A DNA stretch of 48,042 nucleotides. It comes from Prevotella sp. GTDB taxonomy: Bacteria > Bacteroidota > Bacteroidia > Bacteroidales > Bacteroidaceae. Under the pieces are notes generated by a model. The model searched no databases. It saw nothing but the letters and a program-made list of their open reading frames with translations, and was not told the origin of the DNA. The stretch is taken from assembly GCA_024695815.1 (NCBI GenBank), contig JAILHK010000036.1, positions 1 through 48,042 of the forward strand, written 5' to 3'. Both the position numbers and the translations under genes were made by a program. Every line of letters begins with the position of its first letter. Position 1 is the first letter of the stretch. Below, in pieces: positions 34,126 through 43,012 of the stretch.

Positions 34126-35970
34126 TTAGTTTATTTGCTTTAATACAACTGCTTTACCATAGGCATTGTTGATGGTGCGCAAGAATTCCACAAATTGGGG
34201 ATAGAGCGACTTGTCGTAAGTCCCTGACTTCATCAGCAGACGATTCTTCACTTGAATGGTTTTTCCGTCACTACATAATGAAGAAGTGAAAGATGCAAAA
34301 GGCAACTCAATCCTGACATCTTCTGGGCGTGATTCAATGGTATAGCCTTCTGGTATAGAGAGCGTAATCTCATCAATGTCGCAATAGCCATTCCTAAGCA
34401 GAATATCCTCATGACGTTCCTCTGCGCCATTAGGAATGCCATACCCGCGATGAATAGGACATATAGGCACAAAGAGGCGACGCCCCGTCTGGGTTGCATA
34501 CTTTCTACTTTTAGCCTCAACGCTAAGCGTCATTTCCGTCCCCACCTCTTGTATATCAATCTTGTCAATCTCTGCTTGAGGCATATAGACCATCTGCTGT
34601 ACCACCTTTTGGCGTTCTTCCTTATTCATTCCCTGCATGAACATATAGTTCTCGTACCGTCCGCAACAGTTTTGTTGTGTGATAGTCATATTTGCAGCAC
34701 CTTCTGCCGAGAGACTGACATTAATCGTGCTCCGCATTAAGTTGGCACTATCTGGATAAGTAGGCAATTGCAAGACACGTCCCCCATGCTCACTGATTTC
34801 TATGGCATCGTGTCCTGCGATGTCTCGATGAAGGTATCCCATTGGCAATTGTGGATTGGTGCATTCAAGCCATAGCGTATCATTACGAAGGGGAACCTGC
34901 AGAATGACATGATTCATCTGTCCGATACTGGCAAAATCCTTTCTGAGATGACGATTGACGGTACTGATCGTTGTATAACAAGAAGGGATTCCCACTTCTT
35001 TCAACATGGCTCGCATATAGTTCGACAACCCCTTACAGTCGCCATACCCACTCTTGCTCACGCTGGAGGCTGCAGCAGGCTTCAAGCCTCCGATACCCAA
35101 CAACACCGCCACATAACGGGTTGTCGTGCCCAACAAATGGTATATGGCTTCCACCTTATCCCTATCGCTTCCCAATGTATCCGTCAGCTGATGAAGCTTT
35201 GTCCGGACCTCGTCTGGCAACACGTCAAGGTCTTTCATAAGACCGTACACCCATTTTCCATAGTTGTCCCAGTCGTAAAGACTCCCTTTAGTCCCATAAT
35301 AGACGAAATCCGTTGGTGCAAACCATGCCATAGGCATCCTTTCGTGAAAGGGGCGGGCATAGGGTTCCTGTCTTAGAACAGGCAAATCGCAGACGTCAAG
35401 AGAAAACAGCTGACTTCCATCGGATGCATTTTCCACGTTCACCTTATCCTCGATATTCTGTAAGGCATAGCGCACATTCATGCTTTTAGGGGACTTTAGT
35501 CTGTAAGAAGCCTTCTTTACGCTTATGTCGTAACTTGTCTGCGGCATAAAACGTGGAAATCCAATTAAATTATCTCGACTTTCTATCGTCCATTCATAAG
35601 TCACCGTAACAGGATAGACAGGAGGCATATAGTCAAAAAACACCTTATACTCATCAATCGCGAGATATTGAGAATACTCGGTCTTTTGCAACTCACCTTC
35701 CTTTATTTTCTTGATGATGCGTCCTGAGCCATCTGCAACCACACCCTTGAAGTGGGTCAGCTTATCCCCACCACCACAAGAGCATGCAAACGATGCGAGG
35801 GAAGCTCCTTGCGCATTGAGAATGGTGACCACATCACGAAATCGTGTGACAGCATACGTTGCACTCTTGCATTCCACGTCAACAGCAGTTTCTTCCACAA
35901 CTGCCTTTTGTGCATATACAGCAGAAGCAGAAATACAAATCATGAAAAGCAGAAACAGCCATTTTCTCAT
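34126..35970 (-). CDS. DUF3857/transglutaminase-like exported protein with retained Cys
   Basis: Exported protein of 614 residues with a signal peptide ending SAVYAQ. It has an N-terminal DUF3857 beta domain (about 30-230, with the family segment FDYMPPVYPVTVTYEWTIES), a transglutaminase-like domain (about 250-400) and a C-terminal beta domain. The catalytic-type Cys lies in SGYGDCKGLSNYM near residue 312, the His in GQMNHVILQVP, and the Asp position reads WLECTNP, so an Asp-to-Glu change is likely. The ATG at 35970 is preferred; the upstream in-frame TTG lies inside the preceding gene. It follows that gene, its paralogue, by 13 bases. Role unknown, perhaps peptide or glycan cross-link remodelling in the envelope. 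Confidence 0.85.
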   Translation of the reverse strand: MRKWLFLLFMICISASAVYAQKAVVEETAVDVECKSATYAVTRFRDVVTILNAQGASLASFACSCGGGDKLTHFKGVVADGSGRIIKKIKEGELQKTEYSQYLAIDEYKVFFDYMPPVYPVTVTYEWTIESRDNLIGFPRFMPQTSYDISVKKASYRLKSPKSMNVRYALQNIEDKVNVENASDGSQLFSLDVCDLPVLRQEPYARPFHERMPMAWFAPTDFVYYGTKGSLYDWDNYGKWVYGLMKDLDVLPDEVRTKLHQLTDTLGSDRDKVEAIYHLLGTTTRYVAVLLGIGGLKPAAASSVSKSGYGDCKGLSNYMRAMLKEVGIPSCYTTISTVNRHLRKDFASIGQMNHVILQVPLRNDTLWLECTNPQLPMGYLHRDIAGHDAIEISEHGGRVLQLPTYPDSANLMRSTINVSLSAEGAANMTITQQNCCGRYENYMFMQGMNKEERQKVVQQMVYMPQAEIDKIDIQEVGTEMTLSVEAKSRKYATQTGRRLFVPICPIHRGYGIPNGAEERHEDILLRNGYCDIDEITLSIPEGYTIESRPEDVRIELPFASFTSSLCSDGKTIQVKNRLLMKSGTYDKSLYPQFVEFLRTINNAYGKAVVLKQIN

Positions 35971-35983
35971 ACCATCCTTTGAT

Positions 35984-37948
35984 TTATTTCTCCACCTTCT
36001 TAAGCACAATCACATTTTTGCAGCTTTCCACCAGTTTCTCGAAGAAGAGTCTCAAGGCTGGGTATTCCTGCTGAGAGAAGAATGTGCGCTGTATGTCCAG
36101 TTTGAAAGCCACAGTCAACTGATTTTCTTCCTGAGCAGCCATCATACGAGCCGTGATACCATCATATCTCACAACAACAGGATCTGGTATCTCTTCTATT
36201 TGCCAACCATCGGCCAGGTTCAACTTCATATTGATTGTCTTACGATGCTTGTAAGGCAATTCCACGGGCAGGATTCGCGTCTCGGCAATAAAAGGATTCT
36301 CGCCAAAAGGATATATTGGCAAGAGATCAAGATATATCCTATTATCGGCCAATGGATATCGCTTTTCAAAATTGATTTTCTCACGGACAATCGGCGAGAA
36401 ATCATGAAGGCCCTGCGACTCGTAATGGGTGATGTTGCTGTGCATACGCTCCTGCATCCGGTAAATCACGTCAGCACTGTCCTTGCCCGTATGCCATTGC
36501 CTGCGCAGATTGGCAGCGGCCTCGCCATTCCACGAATTGGTGATGTCGCCAGTCAGCTCCCCATTTGCACGAAGGCTGGCTTGTATCAAGGTATTCTCTG
36601 TTGACTGTGCAAGAGGCTGCAAGTTTACCCATTGTCCTGGACGATCTTTTCGGATGACTCGCGCCTGTTTAACATATAAGCATGCTGGCAACACATTCAA
36701 GTAGCCATCGTGTGCAGAACTGTCAAAGAAACACATGGTGGAATCGTTCATCTGAACACCCACGATAAAGGTCGAGAGGTATTTCAAACTGGCATGAGTC
36801 CTTGGCAATAGTCCACGATTGCGCAGACGCAGCACAACAGGTGATGCCTCAACATTGGCATCGCGTAGCATGTTGATAAACAAGAAGTTGATATCGGCAT
36901 TGCTTCCCGTGCCTTCCTTTAATATGCTTGCTCCCGACTTTGCCCAGAAAGCATATTGGCCATTCCATTTCACATGCTTCCACAGCATTTTCCACGTGGC
37001 TTCCACACGTTGCTGCACATTGTCTATCTGCGGTATTCCCGCAGCAATGATTTCGTTTTTCAGAGGACTGCTTCTTTTCATGCGGCCACCAAAGTCTTCG
37101 TTGTTGAGAAGCAGTCTGTCAACGTCGTTCCATGTTGAAGTGAAGTTCTTATGGAGAGCACCAGGAATATAGATGCCCTGCAGTTCGTGGGTCACTTTGT
37201 TGCCATAGTCTTCCGCATGCCATATATAGTCATCATTCTTCAGAGCTGGCAATTCCCTACCAACAAAAGTATTCTCGTTGGTCGTTAACACCCTCGTACC
37301 AACAAGCAATGAGCCCGCACCTGTTTTTCTCTCCAGGCGGTTTATTCCTGTCTCTTCTATATGGAAACTAAACCATTCTGGAACAGACAACGAATATTGA
37401 GTATAGAGAACCGGTATATCGCTCTGTGCATACCAGTCACGCAGTTCAAAAAAGAACCCGCTCTCCAGTGTGTATTCATATTCGAAGACAGTACCCACCT
37501 GCACCTGTGGGACAGAGAACTTAATACGTGTTTCCGTGCTACTGACCTGCTCTCTAAACACCATCGAATGGTCCATCTTGGTCTTTATCACCTTGCCGTC
37601 TTTCAGGTTGTAGGCTGTGGCTTTCAAACCAGTAACCAGTTCGTTGTTCTGAGAATTGCTCTCATCGGTCCAGATCTGCACATTCAAATCTGCAACACGC
37701 TTTCCCTCAGGCTTCAACACCTTCAAGCGGCCTTTCACAACTCTGAAAACACGGAAATCGTTATTCAGAAATTGATAGTACACCTTAACCTGTTGACACA
37801 ACACCACAGCATCTGCATCCTTGTCGGGCGCATATTCTGTCATCGTCAGCTCTTCTTTGGTAGGATTTCCCCATTTCAGGTTAGGTTCTATACTGTCTGC
37901 AAAGACATTGATAGAAATAAAAGACAGCAAAAACAGATATAATCTCAT
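35984..37948 (-). CDS. DUF3857/transglutaminase-like exported protein without the catalytic Cys
   Basis: Exported protein of 654 residues with a signal peptide ending NVFAD. The domain order matches its downstream neighbour: DUF3857 (about 50-250, with VGTVFEYEYTLESGFFFELRDW), transglutaminase-like (about 280-430) and C-terminal beta domain. At the position of the active Cys it reads GSNADINFLFINMLRDAN, so the nucleophile is absent, while the later CFFDSSAHDGYLNVLP keeps the Asp region. It is therefore a probable pseudoenzyme. The start at 37948 (MRLYLFLLSF) gives a good signal peptide; the ORF extends upstream to a TTG that overlaps the -7 box. The two genes form a short operon. Confidence 0.83.
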   Translation of the reverse strand: MRLYLFLLSFISINVFADSIEPNLKWGNPTKEELTMTEYAPDKDADAVVLCQQVKVYYQFLNNDFRVFRVVKGRLKVLKPEGKRVADLNVQIWTDESNSQNNELVTGLKATAYNLKDGKVIKTKMDHSMVFREQVSSTETRIKFSVPQVQVGTVFEYEYTLESGFFFELRDWYAQSDIPVLYTQYSLSVPEWFSFHIEETGINRLERKTGAGSLLVGTRVLTTNENTFVGRELPALKNDDYIWHAEDYGNKVTHELQGIYIPGALHKNFTSTWNDVDRLLLNNEDFGGRMKRSSPLKNEIIAAGIPQIDNVQQRVEATWKMLWKHVKWNGQYAFWAKSGASILKEGTGSNADINFLFINMLRDANVEASPVVLRLRNRGLLPRTHASLKYLSTFIVGVQMNDSTMCFFDSSAHDGYLNVLPACLYVKQARVIRKDRPGQWVNLQPLAQSTENTLIQASLRANGELTGDITNSWNGEAAANLRRQWHTGKDSADVIYRMQERMHSNITHYESQGLHDFSPIVREKINFEKRYPLADNRIYLDLLPIYPFGENPFIAETRILPVELPYKHRKTINMKLNLADGWQIEEIPDPVVVRYDGITARMMAAQEENQLTVAFKLDIQRTFFSQQEYPALRLFFEKLVESCKNVIVLKKVEK

Positions 37949-37990
37949 GCGGTTAAATGTTTTATGGTTTTTAATTATTGTTTGGAGCTG

Positions 37991-37998
37991 CAAAGTTA
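37991..37998 (-). promoter_or_regulatory. -7 box of the DUF3857 operon
   Basis: On the minus strand TAACTTTG matches TAnnTTTG, about 42 bases before the start at 37948. No -33 motif recognised. Confidence 0.5.
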
Positions 37999-38064
37999 CA
38001 ACTTATTTTTAAATGGTTGTAACACTACTACCTTTTTTATACCATTCTCCCATTTTTTTGTCGG

Positions 38065-38095
38065 AAATCACAAGAAAACATAGTAACTGTGATTT
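38065..38095. other. Inverted repeat at the end of the RHS operon
   Basis: AAATCACA (38065-38072) and TGTGATTT (38088-38095) are complementary and lie just after the last immunity-type gene on the minus strand. There is no T run directly downstream on that strand, so a terminator role is only possible. Confidence 0.35.
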
Positions 38096-38099
38096 ACCT

Positions 38100-38876
38100 T
38101 TACCATTTAAGTCTTTCAAACTTTTCTCTATTTTCATCATTGGGCATATATTTCCGAGTATTAGCATCAACGCAGACAGAATTAATTATTCCCTTACTTA
38201 AATCACTCAACTCACAGACAAACTGAGGATGATCAAGAAAGTCGGTAATAATCAGTTTTCCGTCTTCAATGACCAAATGCCGGACGTTCTTATTAAAGAA
38301 GACATCATCAGGATAGGTTTGATAAATATAGCCTTCGTTAATAAAATGATTCTTTCCATCAAACAAAGACATCCTTAACCTATAGTCGTACGACGTGAGT
38401 ACATGTTCTAATACGACTTTTACGCCATATTCTTTCAACGTCTTTTTTTTGAATAACCGCTCATTTTTATAATTATTATTTCTTAATTCTTGATGAAGAT
38501 TAAGGAAGGATTCAATAGGTATATCATGGCTAATAGAGGCTAGTTTGTAACCTCTTTCTAACAATGAAAGATAATATTCAAAACGTTCCACTTCTGTTGA
38601 CATATTTAAATACTTTTCGATTTCCTCATTACTGACATGAATATTTACTGATAACGATGAAACGGACTTCTCCTTCACAAGACTCTCATCTTTTGTAATA
38701 TTACAAAAAAGCATATTATATGGGCCATCTGTTGGAAGATGCAACTTTCTAATACGTAAAGAAAGATAATTCGAAACAAACCACGCGTTATAGTTGAATT
38801 TATTATCAAATTCATCACCAAATCCTGAACCAAATCCAGAATTTCCCGCCCATAATATTATATATCTGTAATTCAT
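38100..38876 (-). CDS. Probable orphan immunity protein
   Basis: 258 residues, no signal peptide, no membrane segment, no domain I recognise. It begins MNYRYIILWAGNSGFGSGFG, then alternates charged helical and beta segments; a C-terminal part, NVRHLVIEDGKLIITDFLDH, looks like small immunity-protein beta strands. The gene lies five bases after the stop of a toxin-tip remnant, the usual placement of an immunity gene, in the same AT-rich region and direction. The immunity role is inferred from position only. A cytoplasmic protein with another function is possible. Confidence 0.6.
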   Translation of the reverse strand: MNYRYIILWAGNSGFGSGFGDEFDNKFNYNAWFVSNYLSLRIRKLHLPTDGPYNMLFCNITKDESLVKEKSVSSLSVNIHVSNEEIEKYLNMSTEVERFEYYLSLLERGYKLASISHDIPIESFLNLHQELRNNNYKNERLFKKKTLKEYGVKVVLEHVLTSYDYRLRMSLFDGKNHFINEGYIYQTYPDDVFFNKNVRHLVIEDGKLIITDFLDHPQFVCELSDLSKGIINSVCVDANTRKYMPNDENREKFERLKW

Positions 38877-38881
38877 TATTG

Positions 38882-39201
38882 CTATGGTCTTTTATGTTTC
38901 TCTGGATCTAATTGATCCCTATACTTATTAGCACGTTCTTTTTCGTAATCTAGAATACGGGTTCGTGACCCTTCACCAGCAGGCTCATGATGGGTTATTT
39001 CTGATTTATAAGTGCCATCACCTGATTCCTTATTCCATTTCTTAACTTGTGTTTCAGCTCGAACTGACTTCCCATTTTTTATCTGTCCACCACTAATTCC
39101 TGTTTTAGATAGTAATCTGTCATGAATGGTAAGGAACTGCACTACCTCATCGCCATGCGGACATTACCTTGATAGTCCTTCGGGCCGCAAGAGTAAGCAA
39201 T
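38882..39201 (-). pseudogene. Frameshifted orphan RHS toxin tip
   Basis: Directly after the Imm11-like stop the minus strand reads IAYSCGPKDYQGNVRMAMR then a TAG. The part KDYQGNVR matches the RHS-core motif KDHLGNIR seen in the intact toxin. One base back in phase the sequence continues as GDEVVQFLTIHDRLLSKTG and runs on to an 86-codon ORF (39142-38882, GTG start) ending HHEPAGEGSRTR, ILDYEKERANKYRDQLDPEK and HKRP, which resembles the ends of polymorphic toxins. The most economical reading is a toxin C-terminus with a short piece of core in front, broken by a one-base frameshift. The toxin activity is unknown. A short independent gene translated from the GTG cannot be excluded. Confidence 0.6.
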
Positions 39202-39744
39202 TTAGTGATTCTTCCGCCATTCCTTGTATTCTTCTTTAGTACAGAGGAAGCATTCCTCAAACTCGATATTTGATATCTTGTTTTTTATTAAAGCATTCAT
39301 TAGTTTTTCTGTAACAACAAAACGATATAGTGACTTTTTAATAGAAAAAAGTGAAGTCTTAATTTCTTTTCCACAATAAAAGGATGGTTCTTCATCAAAT
39401 GACGCCTTCTTTTCGTTCAAATAAGGGTAAACATCCAAATTGTATATAGCATAATATTGTACCTCCGCACCTTCCACCTTAATTGGATAGCATTTATCTG
39501 ACATATCCATATATTGCGAAACAACATCAATAAACTTCTGAGAAAAAAAATATTGGCCACATTCAAAAAGCCGAATGATATCATAATTCTTTTTTCCTGT
39601 TGCTATCCGAAATGTTGTGTTTTCTAAAAACCTTCCCTTCTGATAAGGCAAAAGATATTCACATAACAAACTATAGGGAATATCAGATGTTAACTCTATC
39701 TGACTTCTTTTTAACGCATTGTGTAAATTAAAAACTGTTTTCAT
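39202..39744 (-). CDS. Imm11-like immunity protein of the RHS toxin
   Basis: 180 residues, cytoplasmic, no signal peptide. The segments FECGQYFFSQKFIDVVSQYM and FVVTEKLMNALIKNKISNIE resemble the Imm11/DUF1629 family, where a pair of such 'sighted' and 'own' interaction segments recurs. It starts two bases after the RHS toxin stop, the standard toxin-immunity arrangement, so it should bind and block the HHxLP-type nuclease tip. Codon use is AT-rich like the toxin. The family call is from pattern memory and the cognate relation from position; both are reasonable but not proven. Confidence 0.7.
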   Translation of the reverse strand: MKTVFNLHNALKRSQIELTSDIPYSLLCEYLLPYQKGRFLENTTFRIATGKKNYDIIRLFECGQYFFSQKFIDVVSQYMDMSDKCYPIKVEGAEVQYYAIYNLDVYPYLNEKKASFDEEPSFYCGKEIKTSLFSIKKSLYRFVVTEKLMNALIKNKISNIEFEECFLCTKEEYKEWRKNH

Positions 39745-39746
39745 TT

Positions 39747-42700
39747 TTATTTATTTGGTTTATATTCTTTATTTCCAAAATACTTTTTTTCAAGTTCATC
39801 TCTTTTCTTCATTACCTGTTTGCGTGTGCGTTTTGTTTCCATAAAATTTTGCCAATCTTTTGATAAAGAATAACTATTTTTTCTATGTTCCTTTGTCTCC
39901 CGCCATACAACATTTCCTGGATCATCAATATTTATACCTAATTCCTCAAATTGCTTTCTAAATTTCTGAGGAAGAGTATGATGTGCCTCATAACCCTTTC
40001 CGGTCTTTCCAGTTACTTTCTGCAAAACCTTTCGATAGTTATTCTTGGTCGCTTTATAGGCTATGCCTGTTGCTTGAGCTGCCTTACCTGCACGATATGC
40101 CTTTACTGCTGCACCTGCACCTCCTGGGACAAATGGTACAGCCGTTGCAGCTGCGTCTATCAAGAGTGCTCCAGCATCTACTGCTGCAGAAAGATAATTC
40201 CCACCTGCTGCATTTTCTACTAAACTTGTTGCATCCATTACAACATTTGCAGCATCCCATATCGTTTCTACAGCCCTACCATCCGGGTCAATATTCTTAA
40301 TGGGACTATTCAGGCAGTAAACATACGGACTAACATGATAGTAATTCTCCGCCAACGGGTCCATCGTTGTGAAGCGGCCGAGAAGAGGGTCGTACATCCT
40401 GGCACCATAGTCATACCAGTTCAGCCCGTGCATCATATCAAACTCCTTGCCATTATATTTAAACGGCTGATAAGCGGTATTTATTGTAGAAGAAAGTTCC
40501 GAAAATGGTGTGCCAAAAGGATAATAGTCATTTGTCTGACAGACTTTTCCATCTTCATCAATCACCTCGCGGATATTTCCCAAATGGTCTTTATTATAAA
40601 ACCTATAGCTCAGAACCAGTTTCTTGGTTTGCTGTAACTTAAGCCATTGCTCCAGTTTTGCCTGATAATCAGCATCCGACATACCACGAGGACGTCGCGG
40701 GCGTTCGGTGTGCCTTCCTCTCACATAGCTAGCATCAATATATCCCCCATCAAAGAGTATCTTAGACAATTTTGCATTCGTAAAAATAACATTTCCTCCC
40801 ATGAAATAATCCATGGAATCCACGGACAGATAATTCTTCTCTATATCTTCATAATCACAACCGCTTTCTATATGAATATTCTCCGTTGCCGTATAATGTA
40901 TCGTTCGAAGTTTCTCACCCACAGCAGAATAGATGTATTTCGTTACATTGCCGTTCTCAAACTGGATCCTAACAGGATTGTTATTATTATCATAGATAAT
41001 GTTAGTGATACCACGAGTGCCATCAGCTATTATAGAACCATTGCTGTTATAATGAATATCCTTTGAACTACGCTTCACGTCTAAAGAATTGGCAAAGAAG
41101 ACAGGCAAAGCTCGTTCTTCAACAGAAAACAATTGATTGCCATTATATGTCATCGTCAGATTATCTACGACTCCATATCCGCCATCTTGCATCACACCAC
41201 CACGTAAAAGGGTCGTAATGTTGCCATTGTCGTCATAGCCAACTCTCTCATTATAATTCCCGACAGAACCCGTAAAATCATTCTCTCCATATTCAGAAGA
41301 TGAAAGGCGTTTCAGATGATCATACGTGAATCGATATCCTTTGTTATTTAAAGAATTGTTATTCTTCCATGTCAAGCTACTGATATTTCCATTAAAAAGC
41401 GATGTTCCTATTCCATCATTGTAATGAAGTTGCTCACAAAATGAGTTGCTTGTAATATGAGTCAACCAACCGTGGATATCATATTCGTATAGAAGCCCTC
41501 CCGTTCCATTTTTTAAGGGTCGATTGACTGTTTTTGTTCTACCGAGCTGGTCATATGTATATGATATCTTGCATTCATTTGTTGACAGCGACCCCACTCT
41601 CGCCTGATAAGTAACATCGGTAAGATAGTCATTTTGGGGATTATAGTGTTTTACCGTGTTACATACTATAGTATCCCCATCTAGATCATATATCGTAACT
41701 TTTGTGTATGCAAGCTTGTTTGTATATGTATAGGTATTATCCGTCTGTTCGATATTTCCGTCAAGAGTTTTCCTTTGGCTCTTTTTAAGATTTCCCTGAT
41801 TGTCATAATGATTCACACGAGCTATCTTTTCACCATTGGAAGCTAAAACAACTGACCCTGTAAGGAGTCCTTTCGCACGGAATAAATCAGAATGGCTGAT
41901 ATTCGGAAAAACAACCTTGCCAGTTCCACTAAGAAAACCATAATCATCATAATAGTTAATGAGCTCTATTTCTGCAATTGACAAGCCCAAACTTGAGCCA
42001 TCTTGTGTCCTATAATCAGACCCTTCAAATCCTTTGGAGCCGCAGGAATATACTACCATACTCCTATCTATATACTGCGGCTTCTTTCGGGACAGGCCCT
42101 GTATAACCAATCGGCCTAAACAATCATAGAGCTTGAATCTATATAGCCCTTTTTCTCGAAGTTCACCATCCTGTATAGATATACATCGGTCGTTACAATC
42201 ATAGATATATTCAACGGGATTACAGCCTGGCAACTTCTTCATGATAACATTACCTGCCGGATCATAACTATATTGATATGCGTTCTTATCCAAATCTTTA
42301 TTATGCTGATATTCCGGCATAAGGACAAATCTCAGTCTGTCAAAATCATCATATACATAATATGTATCATTATTTAATCCGCGCCGTTCAAGATTCTTTT
42401 TCCCAAAAACATCAGTATAAGTTGTCTCAATCAAGCCATCTTCATCAGTATAGCGTTTGCCATATAATGCTCCAATATCATAATAGGCATTTTCTGAAAG
42501 CGCCATTGGCGCTGAAGATGTTATTGTATATCTTTTAATTCCATCATTAACAGTATTTGTTACATAAGATACCATCGAAGGAGTTGCCTTCCATGCGCTG
42601 CCTGCTTTGTTTTGCTTCCTAAGTCGTCCCAAAGCATCATACTCATAATTCTCAAAGGCGCCATCATCGGAATATTGAACAGAACACAATGACATAACAT

Positions 42701-43007
42701 CGTTCGTTCCTAAATTGGTAATCGCTGAGTTATCAACAACAGGCAACCAGCTTTTGGTTATGAACGTTTCTCCTTGATGTTCCTTTAGAAAATAGGAGTA
42801 TTCCCCGTTGTTACTTATGCCATTTGTTGCGTTGAGATTTTCTCGCCCGAGTCCATCAAAGAATTGATAGCTATTAATCCCTGAAAGTTTATTTGATATT
42901 ATAGTTTCTGTATGAATATAGTTTGTCTTTTGAGCCATTACTGGCTTTGCCAACAAAGACATAGCCAACATAAAAGAAAGAAACATTCTTGTATAATTAT
43001 TATTCAT
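39747..43007 (-). CDS. RHS-repeat polymorphic toxin with predicted HH-type nuclease tip
   Basis: Exported RHS protein of 1086 residues with a signal peptide ending PVMAQ. YD repeats fill about residues 40-780 (for example YEYDALGRLRKQNKAGSAW, YTYDQLGRTKTVNRPL), and the RHS-associated core follows with NKDHLGNIREVID, YYPFGTPF, YDYGARMYDPLLGRFTTMDP and NIDPDGR near residue 910. The tip (about 910-1086) has a small-residue helical pre-toxin segment (DAAATAVPFVPGGAGAAVKA) and then GYEAHHTLPQKFRKQFEELG near 1007 with VVWRETKEHRKN, resembling HNH/Endo VII-type nuclease toxins (AHH/GHH-like). Such proteins deliver a toxic C-terminus into competitors; the route here is not visible in the sequence. 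An Imm11-like gene follows at once. Confidence 0.88.
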   Translation of the reverse strand: MNNNYTRMFLSFMLAMSLLAKPVMAQKTNYIHTETIISNKLSGINSYQFFDGLGRENLNATNGISNNGEYSYFLKEHQGETFITKSWLPVVDNSAITNLGTNDVMSLCSVQYSDDGAFENYEYDALGRLRKQNKAGSAWKATPSMVSYVTNTVNDGIKRYTITSSAPMALSENAYYDIGALYGKRYTDEDGLIETTYTDVFGKKNLERRGLNNDTYYVYDDFDRLRFVLMPEYQHNKDLDKNAYQYSYDPAGNVIMKKLPGCNPVEYIYDCNDRCISIQDGELREKGLYRFKLYDCLGRLVIQGLSRKKPQYIDRSMVVYSCGSKGFEGSDYRTQDGSSLGLSIAEIELINYYDDYGFLSGTGKVVFPNISHSDLFRAKGLLTGSVVLASNGEKIARVNHYDNQGNLKKSQRKTLDGNIEQTDNTYTYTNKLAYTKVTIYDLDGDTIVCNTVKHYNPQNDYLTDVTYQARVGSLSTNECKISYTYDQLGRTKTVNRPLKNGTGGLLYEYDIHGWLTHITSNSFCEQLHYNDGIGTSLFNGNISSLTWKNNNSLNNKGYRFTYDHLKRLSSSEYGENDFTGSVGNYNERVGYDDNGNITTLLRGGVMQDGGYGVVDNLTMTYNGNQLFSVEERALPVFFANSLDVKRSSKDIHYNSNGSIIADGTRGITNIIYDNNNNPVRIQFENGNVTKYIYSAVGEKLRTIHYTATENIHIESGCDYEDIEKNYLSVDSMDYFMGGNVIFTNAKLSKILFDGGYIDASYVRGRHTERPRRPRGMSDADYQAKLEQWLKLQQTKKLVLSYRFYNKDHLGNIREVIDEDGKVCQTNDYYPFGTPFSELSSTINTAYQPFKYNGKEFDMMHGLNWYDYGARMYDPLLGRFTTMDPLAENYYHVSPYVYCLNSPIKNIDPDGRAVETIWDAANVVMDATSLVENAAGGNYLSAAVDAGALLIDAAATAVPFVPGGAGAAVKAYRAGKAAQATGIAYKATKNNYRKVLQKVTGKTGKGYEAHHTLPQKFRKQFEELGINIDDPGNVVWRETKEHRKNSYSLSKDWQNFMETKRTRKQVMKKRDELEKKYFGNKEYKPNK

Positions 43008-43012
43008 CGCAA

